This document shows positions 21,285 to 32,997 of a stretch of 64,000 nucleotides of DNA, in pieces. The position numbers and the translations under genes were made by a program. Below the pieces are notes generated by a model. The model was not told the DNA's origin and did no database searches. It worked only from the letters and a program-made list of their open reading frames with translations. The DNA comes from Setomelanomma holmii (taxonomy: Eukaryota > Ascomycota > Dothideomycetes > Pleosporales > Phaeosphaeriaceae). The stretch spans positions 62,001-126,000 of the forward strand of contig ML978177.1 in assembly GCA_010015745.1 (NCBI GenBank), read 5' to 3'. Numbering within the stretch: position 1 is the first letter of the stretch; the number at the start of each line of letters is the position of its first letter.

Positions 21285-23037
21285 TTAGACGGTGGAAGTC
21301 TCGTGCTTGCCACTGACATTCTCGAGAGGGATCTCGATGTGCTTCTCGCCAAGGTGCATCTCAGACGCAAAGGTGCTGTGGGGCTTCCAATTGCGCGAAG
21401 TGCGGGGAGTAGTCTCCTCAAGCATCTTGTCGACCTGCTCAAGGGTGAGACCCTTGGTCTCGGGGACGAAGAAGTAGGCGAAGACGAAGGAGACGCAGCA
21501 GAGTCCGCCCCACATGAAGAAGACATTGGAACCGAGCTTAGCGGAGTCTGGACGGTCGGCAACGAGGTAAGGTGTTATGACACCGATAATGCAGTTCCAG
21601 AACCCTATTGCACGTTAGTATTTGTGAGATGTGGTGGGTGTGTGACTTATACATACAGTTGGAAGCGGTAGAGAGACCGACACCACGCGAACGGATGGTG
21701 AGGGGGAAGATCTCGCCAATGACGATCCAGGCAGAGGGACCCCAAGTGGTAGCGAACACAGAGATGTTCAAGCAAATGAAGGCAATCATGGCGCGGGTAG
21801 CGTTAGGGTTGGCTGGGTGGTCGACAGAGTTCTTGCCAGCCGTGGCACCGATAGCACCAACAATGAACTGCATGATGACCATACCTGCGGCACCGTAGAT
21901 CAAGATGCTACGACGACCGAGCTTCTCCACCATCCAGAAAGATGCAGGGGTCGAGCAGACGTTGACAAGAGTGGTAACAAGACCGATCAGGAAGGGATTG
22001 CTGATAGAACCGAGCTGCTGAAAGAACACGGGACCGAAGTAAAAGATGAAGTTGATACCCGTCAATTGCTGCATCATCTGGATGGCGATGCCGACGAAGG
22101 TGCGGCGGGCGTTGGAGGCAGGGTTCGAGATCGAGCCAGAGAAACAGGCGGCCCATGAGCCAATATAGCTGGTCTGGGGAACGACGGACATCTCATACTC
22201 GTGGTTGGCAATGATCTCAGCCAGTTCGTCCTGAATGTACTCCGAGTCGAGGGGCTGTCCACGGACGCGACCAAGAGCCTTGGCAGCCTTGTCGAGCTTG
22301 CCTTTCTTGACCCAGTAACGGGGTGACTCAGGCAGGAGAGCAAGACCGGTAGCGAGGATGATAGCCCAGAGGAATTGAACAGCGATCGGGATACGGTAGG
22401 AACCAGTATCGCGGCGATTCTGGGTGGCGTAGACAACGCAGTTGGCGAGCAAGATACCAATAGTGATGCAGAATTGGTAACCAGCAACGACAGCACCGCG
22501 AACCTTCTTGGGGGCAATCTCGGACATGTACAGGATGACAATGGCGGAGATGAAACCGACACCGAAACCAGCAATGACACGACCCACAGTCATAACAGCA
22601 AGACCAGTGGAGGCAACCTCGAGAATACCACCAACGGTGAAGATAAGGCATCCGAGGATGATAGTGAAGCGACGTCCAATGAAGTCGGCAAGATCACCAG
22701 CGATGATAGCACCAAAGAAGGTTCCGGCAGAGAGAATAGAGGTCATCAGAGACTGGTTCGCCGAGGAAATGGAGAACCGCTGGTTTCGGTATGCGACAAC
22801 GCGGGGGTCGCTGGCGGAGACGCCAGGGAAGACAACATCGGGGTATTCGTGGTGAGTGTACTGCTTGATGAAGTAGTCCATGTTCAGGACACCACCCATC
22901 CAGCCGGTATCATATCCGAAGAAGATACCACCGAAAGCTGCGAAAGCAACAATCAGGTATGCCCGAACGGTAACGGGAGCCTCGACACGATTGATGTCGG
23001 CCGTGCCGGAAACGGGGACAACACCACCACCAGGCAT
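21285..23037 (-). CDS. MFS sugar transporter
   Basis: Two exons, 23037-21657 and 21604-21285, encode 566 residues (intron GTATGT...AATAG). It is a sugar-porter-family major facilitator protein of the plasma membrane, with 12 predicted helices. Signatures are GYDTGWMGGVLNM after helix 1, DFIGRR between helices 2 and 3, LPESPRYWVKKGK at the central loop, QQLTGINFIFYFGPVFF in helix 7, GRRSILIYG between helices 8 and 9, and PETKGLTLEQVD at the end. This resembles fungal hexose/H+ symporters; the exact sugar is not readable. The start chosen is MPGGGVVPVSG at 23037, since the upstream in-frame extension (to 23169) looks like 5' UTR. A TATTTAATAT sequence at 23171-23180 lies in the promoter. Confidence 0.93.
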
Positions 23038-26000
23038 CTTGAAGGTTGCGCTGCTGTTAAGCTGCTTGGGAAAGATGAGACGAGAAGGATGAGGCTCAAG
23101 AGGAGTCCCGCGCAGCGATAGAGGAGTGAGCTGGGGATGTCTTCGAAACCAAGCAGTGGGCGATCCCAACTATTTAATATCGGGTCCCAGCAGCAGTGGT
23201 ACAGCAGCGCGGTGCGCGTGTGTGGCTGCTGGATAATGGGTACAGTGACATTGCGCACCGTAGGCTAAGCCGCATCAGGACTATACTCCGCATCTCCCAC
23301 TTCCAGAAGGATTAAGTCCCCATGGGTCGGTCGTCGCGAACCGCCCCTGGTGGATTCATGGTTTAACACATCTGCACATGCGGCTGGCACGCGGCTGAGA
23401 CGGTCGCTATTTCGACCGTTCCGTTGTGTCAAGGACCGACATCATGTCTATGATGTGAGCCTACCTCGAGGATTGCTCTGCATAGTCGCCGCCAGGCGGG
23501 CGGTCGTATTGCTGGATCAGGCAAGACAACAGTTGGCCCGGGACACGGATATGCCTGGGGGAGGCAAAACCTGGGGCGCCAAGCTCGCCCAAGCTACAGC
23601 CGAAGCCATTCTTAGCTGCATTTCTGCTGGCAAGACCTGCAGATTTTTCTTGACCTATCCTAGTTTGCTTCCGAGGGTTGTCAAATTGCCATCAAATCAA
23701 AAAGAGATGTGCCTCGTGTAAGTTGGCGCTAAGTGACACCTCCAGAGCCAAGATTCATTGCGCCGTTTTCTTTGGACACTGCCGCTCAGCTAGTCCTTCC
23801 GTGCGCATCACGCTCACAGGCAAGCACGATACGAACACATGACCATAAACGTGACGTTCGGAGTTTGATGCTGTCGCGTATGCCGAAGCACATCGCGCCG
23901 CTCAACTGCTTGTTTGGACCGTCGTCTTTGTTTCAACCTGGCCACTTTGTTCTCGGATCGTCATTGAAGGAGAGTGGGAAAGCGAACTTGCCTCGTCGAC
24001 GTAATCATATCTTCAATTAGGCGCATTCGTGATCTTGACAGTATCCGGATGCGCTTCGGACCAAGAGGTCCAGTGTTCCGCCATGCCATGATGCATCAGA
24101 CCAGGTCATCCGCCTGCATAAGTGGTGTATCGAATGCAGCTACAGGCCGAAGAGAGGATCTTAATCATGACAAACGCTGCGATTGGTCTGCCTGACGGAA
24201 GCGCCAGGGTTCAATATGCTGACGGGTCAGCGTCTCCAATGAACATGGCGGTCCCACACCTGGGACTGCCAGAATTCCTCGGGCGTACCGCATGCTTGGT
24301 CTGTTAGAACCGAGGGCAGAAGGTTCAGGATTAGCTGGAAATCATCGCTGTGGTTTCCCGTTCGTTGCATAAGAAATTGATGCTGTTCGCTCTGGACCTT
24401 GATGCCATGAACGGTATTGAGCCGACGAATGGTGGTGCCCATAAGCATAGTGGCGCTGTTGGCATTGTTATCACCATTCCCATTGGCTAGCCACAGCCGT
24501 GCGGCGTTCTGGAGAACCTTGTGGTGAGATCACGGCGCGACAACGAGCGAGTAAGCTGAAAGGAGGCTGCGTTCACATGCGTGTCACCGCACGCGCCCTG
24601 CCCAAATCTGAAGTGGCACCCCGCCGTGATGGGCCCCCGTGTCGGACGCGATGCAACTTTGCGGCGCCATCAGCAAACGAGTCACCAAACAGTGGAGCAG
24701 AGTGCAATGCAAGCCACTAGTGTCGACTATCCAATGCTTCTGCCGTCCAGAGCTTCCGCGGATGAGCTTGTTTTGGGTAGAGTTGTTGCAGGTTTGCAGG
24801 GGTTGGCTCAAGCCAAGGGCAGCAACTTGGAATTGTTAACGGCCGACATGCTGAGATCGCAGATCTGCCGCCTGAAGTTTAATGAACTCAGGAGTATTCA
24901 CGTCACACGTGCCGTTGTCCTCGAAGTACATGTAAACGAGCTCCGACAGAAACGCCTCAACGCTCTATCATGCATTCATTCTCATCACTGCCGGTCCGAC
25001 ATTGACAGTGTGGTTTGTGGTCGCGGTCTCTTGTCTCCATGGGTTATTCGGCGTGATATCGGATGATGAGAAAGAGAATTGCGCTAGAATGCACTTGAAG
25101 CGCGATAGTCCTCGGGGACGACCAAGGGACGCGCTGCTGCATACTTCTGGAACAAGAGTCAGGATACCCGCAAAGCCCCACTTGAATTCATTGCGAAAGC
25201 TCTTTGCTTTCACGTCTTCGAAAATCCCTTACGATCGTGAGATGGCTGGCAGGGCTAATGGTCCTCGACGCACGCATCTACCACATTCCCAGATGATCGC
25301 GATCAGCTCAATCGCTTGAAGATTGAGCACGTCTTAAATGCAGCACATCCGACTTTGTTGCGCACTCAGCGACGCAGTCAAATCACCGCGATAACCCAAC
25401 ATACTGCATGCGCTGGCGCGCAGTCAGATGAGGGGTTGAGTCTCAAACAAGAGGCTCCATTTTTCGCACTCCACTTCGGGGCTCCGCGATATCTCCAGGT
25501 TGGCGAAACTCTGGGTTACACGAGTCAACATGCGGGATGCCTCGCTCGCTGCTTATTCATCCTCGTTCGGAGCCACGCGATACCCCACTTTGTTGGTGGC
25601 ACGACGAAGCTCATGCGACGGCCCATGGGCACGGTATTTGGCATCCTGGCTGTCGGGTGGACTGTCTTTGTCCAGGACTGGGCGAAGTGAAAATTTTCTA
25701 GGGGTCAGCAGCGACACAAAAAGAAAATCGATGGGTTCTGAAGCAGTCGATTTTAGTTCCCGGACATACGACAGACGCCGCAGAGCCGCAGTACGAGATG
25801 GCGTTCGCGTGTCAAGTCGGGTTGTGGAGACGACAAGATTGGCCGGATCGCAGAGCCGCATCTTGTTTTACTCTCGCGGAGCCTTTTGGTGCACTGTCGT
25901 AGCAGCTGTGCCGAGGCCGCGTAAAAACGTCTCCGGATTTTACTAGATCAGGCGCGTAAATCTTCTTCCTGCGCTCTCAGTAGTATCTTGCACAGTCTCG

Positions 26001-27454
26001 ATTTCCAGGACGTGGCAGTGAGCTGATCACGCACAAGAAATAAAAGCTACCGTGGCTGCGATCGTGAAGGCACGAATGAGGTGAGGTTGGTACAGGAGTT
26101 TCGAACACAACCACAAGCGCAATTGGCGTACTAGAAGGCGCGTCGCGATGTCACGTGTGGATGTTACACTTCTTTAAGAGGTAGGGGCATTGATGGCCGG
26201 GTAAAGCTGTCAATGATGCTCCGCCTCAACGGCCGCATGCAACATCCTACAAGCGACAGTAATAGAGCTGCCCTTCGTGAACATGGTCCTAACCCACCTT
26301 GCATTCGCTGCTGCTTCGTAAGTACCTGCCAAAGTACATGATGGCAAAGCTGGGCGTCAACCCAGAGTCTGCCTCGCAGCAGCATGCTGACCACGGGGCG
26401 AACAAAGAGTCTCAGGCAACAACATCACCCGAAGCAACGCAAAGCCCACTACTCAGCCCTGACGATCCAAAGATAAACTTAGTCATCCAGACCTAATCAG
26501 ACTGTTCTCGGTCTCTACGCTCCTCATCAAGAAGCTGGTGTGGTCTATTCCGTCGCTCAAGAGCTATGTTTTTGAACCATGGGCGAAAGTCCACACGAAG
26601 ACTCAGAAGGATCAATTGTATGGCATGAATCTTTCGAAAACCGAAAGAACAACAGTACTTATTCTACATAGCCTACGGCGGAGTCCATCGTGCGTGTCAC
26701 GCGTGCAGTACGGCACTGTCGAACCTCGAGACCTCGAAGACCGAAGACCGCGCCAAAGCGCAACTCACCAAATTCTCTTGAGAGTGGTACGCTTCGCTCT
26801 TCTTTGCGTCTTTCTCGTTGGGACCTACTACGTGGCCTTCTGGATATACTGGGCTCTCACGCACAATTGGTGGTAGGCCAAGGCACACTTCAGGTAAATG
26901 ACAAAGATGGTCGACACCGGTCAGACTCAGAGCGCGCATTGCGGCACCATCGAAGTAGGCGACATTGAAGCCCTGAGTCATCAGGCCGAACGCTATCACG
27001 GCGCCAAATTTCTTTGTGATCGGCTTCGAGACACTCTTTCTTTTCAATATCTTTTGCGGCTGCCTGGTCGCCATTTGGATGTTGGTCAACCTCCTCATGG
27101 GATGAATGCACTGGACGTCATGTACCATGGATCGAGCCCGATTGGCGTACATGCTCTCAAGAACCGCGCCGATCATATCGCGGAAGAGTCACACGAGAGT
27201 GGAACTACCAGTCAAACGGAGAAGATGATACTATCAGCCTAACCAGGTCTCACATCGGAGTCTGAAACGGTCTATCGTTCTCAAAGTCATTTAAGCGAAA
27301 TTTCCTTTTTGTCTTTCCCAGCTTTGCAGCGGTGTGTCGCAAAGTTTTCCTGCGTCCCTACGTGTAAACCCAATCAATACTCCTCCAAGTACGTCTGAAC
27401 ACCTTTTTCAATCGCAGCGTTACCACCCTCTACATACTTGATAGGCCGTAGTTC
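23038..27454. other. Gene-poor region
   Basis: About 4.4 kb with no gene that can be supported. Two CTGGGG sequences (23555-23560 and 23571-23576) in the transporter's 5' flank fit the CreA consensus SYGGRG. A frame open from 26463 to 26876 (plus) ends in a hydrophobic segment (FALLCVFLVGTYYVAFWIYWAL) and might be a small membrane protein or a remnant, but has no start or family support. Confidence 0.4.
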
Positions 27455-28223
27455 TTACATGGTTTTGGACAGGTCCGTAACGAAATCGAGTTGTGGAGTC
27501 AGCTTGCAGATATTCAGCATGATATCCTGAATTGGCAGTATGCTGTAGAGATCTGTGACCACTCGTCTTGCTGCACACCCTTCTGGTGTTCTTTCGTATA
27601 CATCTCTGATCGTCATGGATGTTGGAACAGTCCACTCGTGCTCTGCTGATTCTGAGCGTGACACGTCGACGACCGCTTTAATCACCGCATTCTTCGCCGT
27701 GACGTCCTACATTTTCTCGGCAAGGATGTACACCAAAAAGAGGTCGTCGTACTCCATGCAAATGTATTGCCTAAACTCCTCGTGCTCCAGGGCTGCACAC
27801 TCAACTGCGTTCCTGTTCATCGTGCCGAGCTGTCCGGTATACATGAAGCTCAGGTAGAGGCCGAATATGTGAGGGTCGTCTTCTGGTAAAGTGAAGTTGC
27901 GGGAATCCTATTCCACCCAATCTCCATTCAGTGCGCGGCGAAAGAACTCAGATCGGTCCGTGAGAAGTGAGGCGTGTGCGATGAAGGTCTGGTGACTGTC
28001 TTCCCCGCCAACATGGATTGTCAGCATCGTTGACGGATCGAAGCTGCACAATCAAAGTCATCAGTACTATCACAAGACACGACGAACAAACGCTTCTGTG
28101 CCTAAGAGCATTCGTACTGCTAGCTCGGAGTGGTTTCGAAAGGATTAAGGCCATCGTGCGCTGAGCCAAATCGTTGGTTGTGGTGGTGTCGACCGGTGTG
28201 AGACTCGAGATAAATTGACTCAT
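27455..28223 (-). pseudogene. BTB/POZ-domain gene with two in-frame TAG codons
   Basis: After an N-terminal piece starting at ATG 28223 (MSQFISSLTPVDTTTTNDLA) and a GTGCAG acceptor at about 28045, one frame reads FDPSTMLTIHVGGEDSHQTFIAHASLL, EFFRRALNGDWVE, stop, DSRNFTLPEDDPHIFGLYLSFMYTGQL, YILAEKM, stop, DVTAKNAVIKAVVDV and ends with TAA at 27455-27457. This is a clear BTB domain. The stops are TAG at 27908-27910 and 27707-27709. The second replaces a residue that is Gln in the BTB protein at 5599-6198 (CEKLQD), so CAG to TAG fits. The 5' splice site could not be fixed in phase, another sign of decay. Confidence 0.7.
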
Positions 28224-28980
28224 GGTTGTTATTGTGGTGTATTCCTTCGAGAAGAATAAGAATGAGCATGAATTTAGATATGATTATATCATGCGAAGTT
28301 TTGATCGCCAAGCTATTACTGTGAGTCTACCATGGTATTGAAGTGGCTTCGGATCTCTAGTCTCCCAATACCAACATCATGCCACATGTCCTAAGCTCGG
28401 ATCATGAATTTCTACTAGGTAGAACAGCTGAAATCATCTGAAGAGCTTGAAGAAGTCGACCTTTGCCCAACGTCACGCCGGTATTATTGCATCAGATTCC
28501 AAACCCGCTAACCCTCCCCGATGCCGCCAGGATAAGTGTATCATTCGCTCACTGGCTCTAACTTTCAAACAAAACGATAGTTATTGGAACATAGTACCAG
28601 TTACACGCTGGACCGAACAGGATGAAGTGGGCTGCACGGCATTCAATATAGCGTTGAGTTTGGTAGAGATGTTCGAATGGCAGTATGGCTGAACTAAGGC
28701 AAAATCACTTCAAACGTCTCGAGAAAGCGGCCCTATCGCAACAGTCGCGTGAATAAAGACCTTAGCTCACTTTCCGTTCATATCTTGTTCTGTGCATTAA
28801 GCTACCTTCTCCTGCGCCTTTCTACCAGTAACCACTCCTTAAGCTGTCCCGGTTCAACTCTCGAGTTTTGCGCCTTAACCGTTACGAGGAAGAGGCAATC
28901 ATGTTGGAGAAACTTGAGGAGAACATATTAGTCAGCGAGACACAGGCTTTAGGTTTGGTTGCTCCCAGCCTTACAATTGA
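28224..28980. other. Intergenic region
   Basis: No supported gene. The right end may hide the missing 5' exon of the BTB gene at 29053. Confidence 0.4.
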
Positions 28981-29052
28981 GAGGGAGCTAATATACACGA
29001 CAGTTGGCCGGCCGGCTCCCTAGTACAAATCGTAGTAGGCAGCGACGAGCAA

Positions 29053-29754
29053 ATGGAATCCTTCTTTGTTCATCAAAATCTGATCACCTCATGCTCACAC
29101 TTCTTCGCAAAGGCGCTGAAGAAGTATGGCAAGGATGAGGACGGAGACAACATGTGGCTGGAGGGTGAGGAAGGAGTTATCAAAATGCCGACAGATGAAC
29201 CGACCATTTTCGCGAATTACCTCCAGCTCATCTATCGAGGATACTTGCCGATCGGCAAAAGCATCGACGAAGACATCTCCACGATGTCAGAAACAGAAGG
29301 ACTGGTTGCTACCAAAGAAGTAGTCAATTACGAGTATGTTGCCTTGTCCAAGCTCCATGTCTTTTGCGAGAAGGTACGGGACACGCAAGCCAAGGCTTCA
29401 GTCATAATTGCTTTCTTGGAAGCATCACTGAAGAAGCGCCATAATGGTTGCACCTGCTCTCCGGAAGCGGCGACCATCACAATCATATTCGGGGGCACCA
29501 TGGCTGGCGATCCTCTGCGCGAACTGTGTGCCGACTGGTACGCTCTGCAAGCCGACAACAACTGGTTCCAGGCAGGGACTGCGGCAAAGTACCACCCAGA
29601 GTTCGTTTTCGACGTCATGGCTGCTATGGCGAAGGTTCGTAGTAGACCAAATGATCGTTCAAAAATCAAGAACGCGGAGACGTACTGCCAAAAGCTACAC
29701 GGTACGGACGCGAAGATAGACAAAGGGAACAGCTCTTCATCTGCAGCGAAGTAG
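29053..29754 (+). CDS. BTB/POZ-domain protein
   Basis: The frame encodes 233 residues from ATG 29053. The BTB core is ESFFVHQNLITSCSHFFAKAL, an acidic insert, IKMPTDEPTIFANYLQLIYRGYLP, followed by the helical C-terminal half (EYVALSKLHVFCEKV ... GDPLRELCADW ... FVFDVMAAMAK) and a Ser/Ala-rich tail. In-frame codons upstream, open from 28981, encode SLVQIVVGSDEQ, the first BTB strand, so translation probably starts in an upstream exon that I could not identify. The C-terminal architecture is shared with the gene at 5599-6198, so the two are paralogs. An assembly gap begins 38 bp after the stop. Confidence 0.75.
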   Translation: MESFFVHQNLITSCSHFFAKALKKYGKDEDGDNMWLEGEEGVIKMPTDEPTIFANYLQLIYRGYLPIGKSIDEDISTMSETEGLVATKEVVNYEYVALSKLHVFCEKVRDTQAKASVIIAFLEASLKKRHNGCTCSPEAATITIIFGGTMAGDPLRELCADWYALQADNNWFQAGTAAKYHPEFVFDVMAAMAKVRSRPNDRSKIKNAETYCQKLHGTDAKIDKGNSSSSAAK

Positions 29755-29773
29755 CCAGTGATCAGCCTGATCT

Positions 29774-29832
29774 GGGGGGGGGGGGGGGGGGGNNNNNNNN
29801 NNNNNNNNNNNNNNNNNNNNNNNNNNNNNNNN
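29774..29832. other. Assembly gap flanked by poly-G run
   Basis: A run of 19 G (29774-29792) is followed by 40 N (29793-29832). The G-run directly at the gap edge looks like a read-end artefact rather than genomic sequence. The true length of the missing DNA is unknown. Confidence 0.95.
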
Positions 29833-30717
29833 CACACGATTTAGCCAAACTACTGCATCCCATGCGTCATCCTCTTGCCTCGAGTGCCCACAGCTGCGAG
29901 GACTCCGAGACTGAACGGCCCTTGAAGGAATGTGATAGAGCTTTTCAAGGCTCTCAACGCGTGTAGCGACTCGTATGTGTACTACGTGTCAGAACAATGA
30001 AACAACGATCTTTTTGTTACTTCATGTGTCCAAGCTCATACACCTTCTCGCGTCTCTGAGATCCCACCAACCTCCATGCTCTTTCCCGAAAGTCTATGCA
30101 CACTACGACTTTCAATTCATTGATTTATGACACATATGCCGAGGTACGAGCAAGCGACTGCAGCTATGCACTGCTCAGCCATATGTCAACGTTTTCAAGC
30201 CTTGCGTGGGGAAGCAAACCAGCGGGAGGCTGCTGTATTGAACGCGTGGACGTGGGAGAATAATAATGACACCCACGCAGTACACACGAAGAGCACGGTA
30301 TTTGTTGAGAATAGAGTTTGTTCGGTTATAGAAGCTATGGCAGAATGAGGTAGACAACTAGGCAATTAGTACGCTGCCGCACGTGAGGACGCGTGCCGAC
30401 CAGATCGCTGTATTGACCCACCCACCTCAATTAACGACACCGTACCCTCACCTCCATCAGCCATCATAACGAGGCGCTCCTGCTTATTGGGCTGCGTAAA
30501 GTTCAATGACCACCAGTACGCGAGAGCGTGTCTCAATGGTGGCGTCCAATAGGACTCTCGGTGATCCCGGGGTTAAGGTCGATTGTCTTAGGCCTTCCAC
30601 CCTTCGTCATACCCCATGAACACGGCGACTTGAAGTGCAACGTTTTGGGTGTGTTCCTGACTATACTCTGACACTTTGTGGCTGTTTGGCTCTACTGTGA
30701 GCTCTTTAACATACAGA
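29833..30717. other. Intergenic region
   Basis: No supported gene between the assembly gap and the prenylcysteine oxidase gene. Confidence 0.5.
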
Positions 30718-32396
30718 ATGGTGCAGCTACTGAGCGTTGCGTCGCTCCTGCCGCTCGTCGGCGTCGTCAGCGGCAATCAGGCTTCAAGCGCAAAGCGCGT
30801 TGCCATCATCGGTCCGCCCAACCTTCACATCCACCCCTTTGCCCCTGCAATGCTAACAAATACAAGGCGCCGGCGCCGGCGGATCCTCCACAGCCTACCA
30901 CCTCGCTCACTATGCAGGAGAGGCGTCGATACCAACGAACATCACCGTCTTCGAGCGCAACTCGTACATCGGCGGGCGCACAACGACCGTCAACGTATGG
31001 AACGAGTCGGCATTTCCAGTTGAGCTGGGCGGCTCCATTTTCGTGGAAGTGAACCACATCATGATGGAGGCCATGAAGCGATTCGGCCTGTCACCCGCCT
31101 CGCAAGACGTGGCTGCGCAGATGAACATACCAGATCTTGGGATATGGAATGGACAGGAGTTCGTCCTCATCACGACACAAGAGGACAATTGGTGGGACAA
31201 GGCTAAGCTGTTGTGGAAATATGGCACTGCGCCGCTGTGGACGAATCGCCTCATGAAGAAGGCTGTGGGCAAGTTCCTGACCATGTACGACGAGCCTGTC
31301 TTTCCATGGAAGAGCTTGAGCGACGTCGTGGAGCGTGTTGGGCTGCTCGATGCCGTGGGTGTCACGGGCGAGCAGTATGTTGACGCCAACGGGATCGGCA
31401 ATCAGTTCTCGAGGGAGGTCATCCAAGCAAGGTAAGTACGGTGCAGCCATGTTCACAAACTACTCGCTAACATACTACAGTACCCGTGTTAATTATGCTT
31501 CCAACCTTCGATACATCCACGGTCTGGAAACAATGGTCTGCATGGCTACCAATGGTGCTATGCAGATTGAAGGTGGCAACTGGCAGATCTTTGCGAGCAT
31601 GTTGAACGCTTCTGCTGCGAGCGTTCATCTCAACACATCCGTTGCACAGATCTCAAAGCAGAAGGATGGCACATACGAGCTTAGCACGAAGGATGGCCAC
31701 ACCGCGACATTCGACGAAGTCGTTCTTGCAGCGCCTCTACAGTATACGGACTTGGTCATCGATCCCGCTCCGAAGCATGTTCCAGACGAAATCCCATACA
31801 CAGAACTTCACACAACTCTTTTTGCCTCGCCACATCGGGCTGACCCTGTCTCTTTCGGTCTTGCGCCAGATGCATCTGTCCCGCAGTATGTTCTGACAAC
31901 GCTCCCACCTGGCGAGACCCCAGGAGACCACGTCGGTTCGCCTCTCTTCTACAGCATATCTATCCACAATTCCTTTGCGAATCTCGGAGCCAAGCCGCCT
32001 CGCATCGAGTACATCTACAAGATCTTCTCTCCCTCACGTATCACGGCAGAGGATCTTTCCGCATTCCTTGGCCACAAGGTATCTGGCGATGAAGCCGACT
32101 ACGGCAATATCAACGGCACGGTCTCCTGGATCCACCACAAGATCTGGCACTCCTATCCGCGTGAGTATCCTCGCGTAACATTTGAGGAGATTAAGCTCGA
32201 CGACGGGTTGTGGTATACGAGTGGCATCGAGAGTTTCATTAGCACAATGGAAACGAGCGCGCTCAGCGGGAAGAATGTCGCGCGGCTCATCAGGGATGAA
32301 TGGGTGGCCAGCAAGAAGGAAGGAACACCAAAGGCGCAGGGGCAAGCACCTCTCGACTTCGAGCCAGGTGCGGAGTTATGGCAGGAAGAGTTGTGA
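30718..32396 (+). CDS. Prenylcysteine oxidase (prenylcysteine lyase family)
   Basis: Three exons, 30718-30811, 30867-31431 and 31481-32396, encode 524 residues. The enzyme is an FAD thioether oxidase that cleaves prenylcysteine, released from degraded prenylated proteins, to an aldehyde and cysteine; it acts in lysosome/vacuole-like or secretory compartments. The N-terminus is a signal peptide (LLSVASLLPLVGVVSG), followed by the dinucleotide-binding motif VAIIGAGAGGSSTAYHL (split by intron 1) and FERNSYIGGRTTTVNV. LRYIHGLETMVCMATNG and the C-terminal DGLWYTSGIESFISTMETSALSGKN, with GMES/ETSALSGKN-type FAD contacts, fit the family. Intron 1 has a weak donor (GTCCGC) but a good branch site (GCTAACA). 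Confidence 0.92.
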
Positions 32397-32997
32397 ACGA
32401 TTTATGACGCCTGGGCTCTGATAGTGGAGCAGGCGGACAACCCGTTTGCTCGTTATAACTCCAAACATCTTCTGGATTCAATGGAAGCACGGCCTGACAC
32501 AGCTCCTCCAAGTGAAAGCGACGATTGCGCTGCTTCTGCCACCTCAAGCCGCAGGGCGAGTGAGGAGCGCGAAAGTTGGCACCCCAATGCCCGTTTGTGT
32601 TGAACCCACGCCTCACTGTCACCCTCCTCCCCTCCGATCCCCTTCTCATAAAGGTTCTACTCCCCTGCTTCCCCCAACATTCTCCTCCATCACCACCACT
32701 ACCGCTCAACTCTCCGCTCCAGTCACACAGTGGAGGATCTCTAGATCTCCCAACGATCCACCATAACCACGTGCGCAAGCAGCATAGGCGCTTCCCCGAA
32801 CCTCGTTCCACTGACGCTGCATACACACATCCTCAGTACCTCTACTACTTTAGCACCTTGCTCAACCTACAACTCCACTTTAAAAGCCAAAGGCCTAGAT
32901 TCTTCGATTGTTAGTTTGCTCAATTGCTGCACACGGGACGTAGGTACTGATCAGTAGCCTAAGCACAACTACCAAGCAACAAGCTCCAGACATTCGA
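32397..32997. other. Intergenic region, C/T-rich promoter
   Basis: No gene supported. The section 32590-32760 is strongly pyrimidine-rich, consistent with a promoter or leader of the downstream gene. Confidence 0.5.

Noticed and set aside
22375..23121. 248-codon ORF on the plus strand
   Set aside because: Antisense to the sugar transporter; Asn/Thr/Gly-rich shadow composition.
26283..26325. ATG followed by a perfect GTAAGT donor
   Set aside because: No downstream acceptor gave a sensible reading frame.
26463..26876. Open frame with a hydrophobic end
   Set aside because: No start codon in a good context, no splice partner and no family. It may be a remnant of a small membrane protein, but support is too weak for a gene call.
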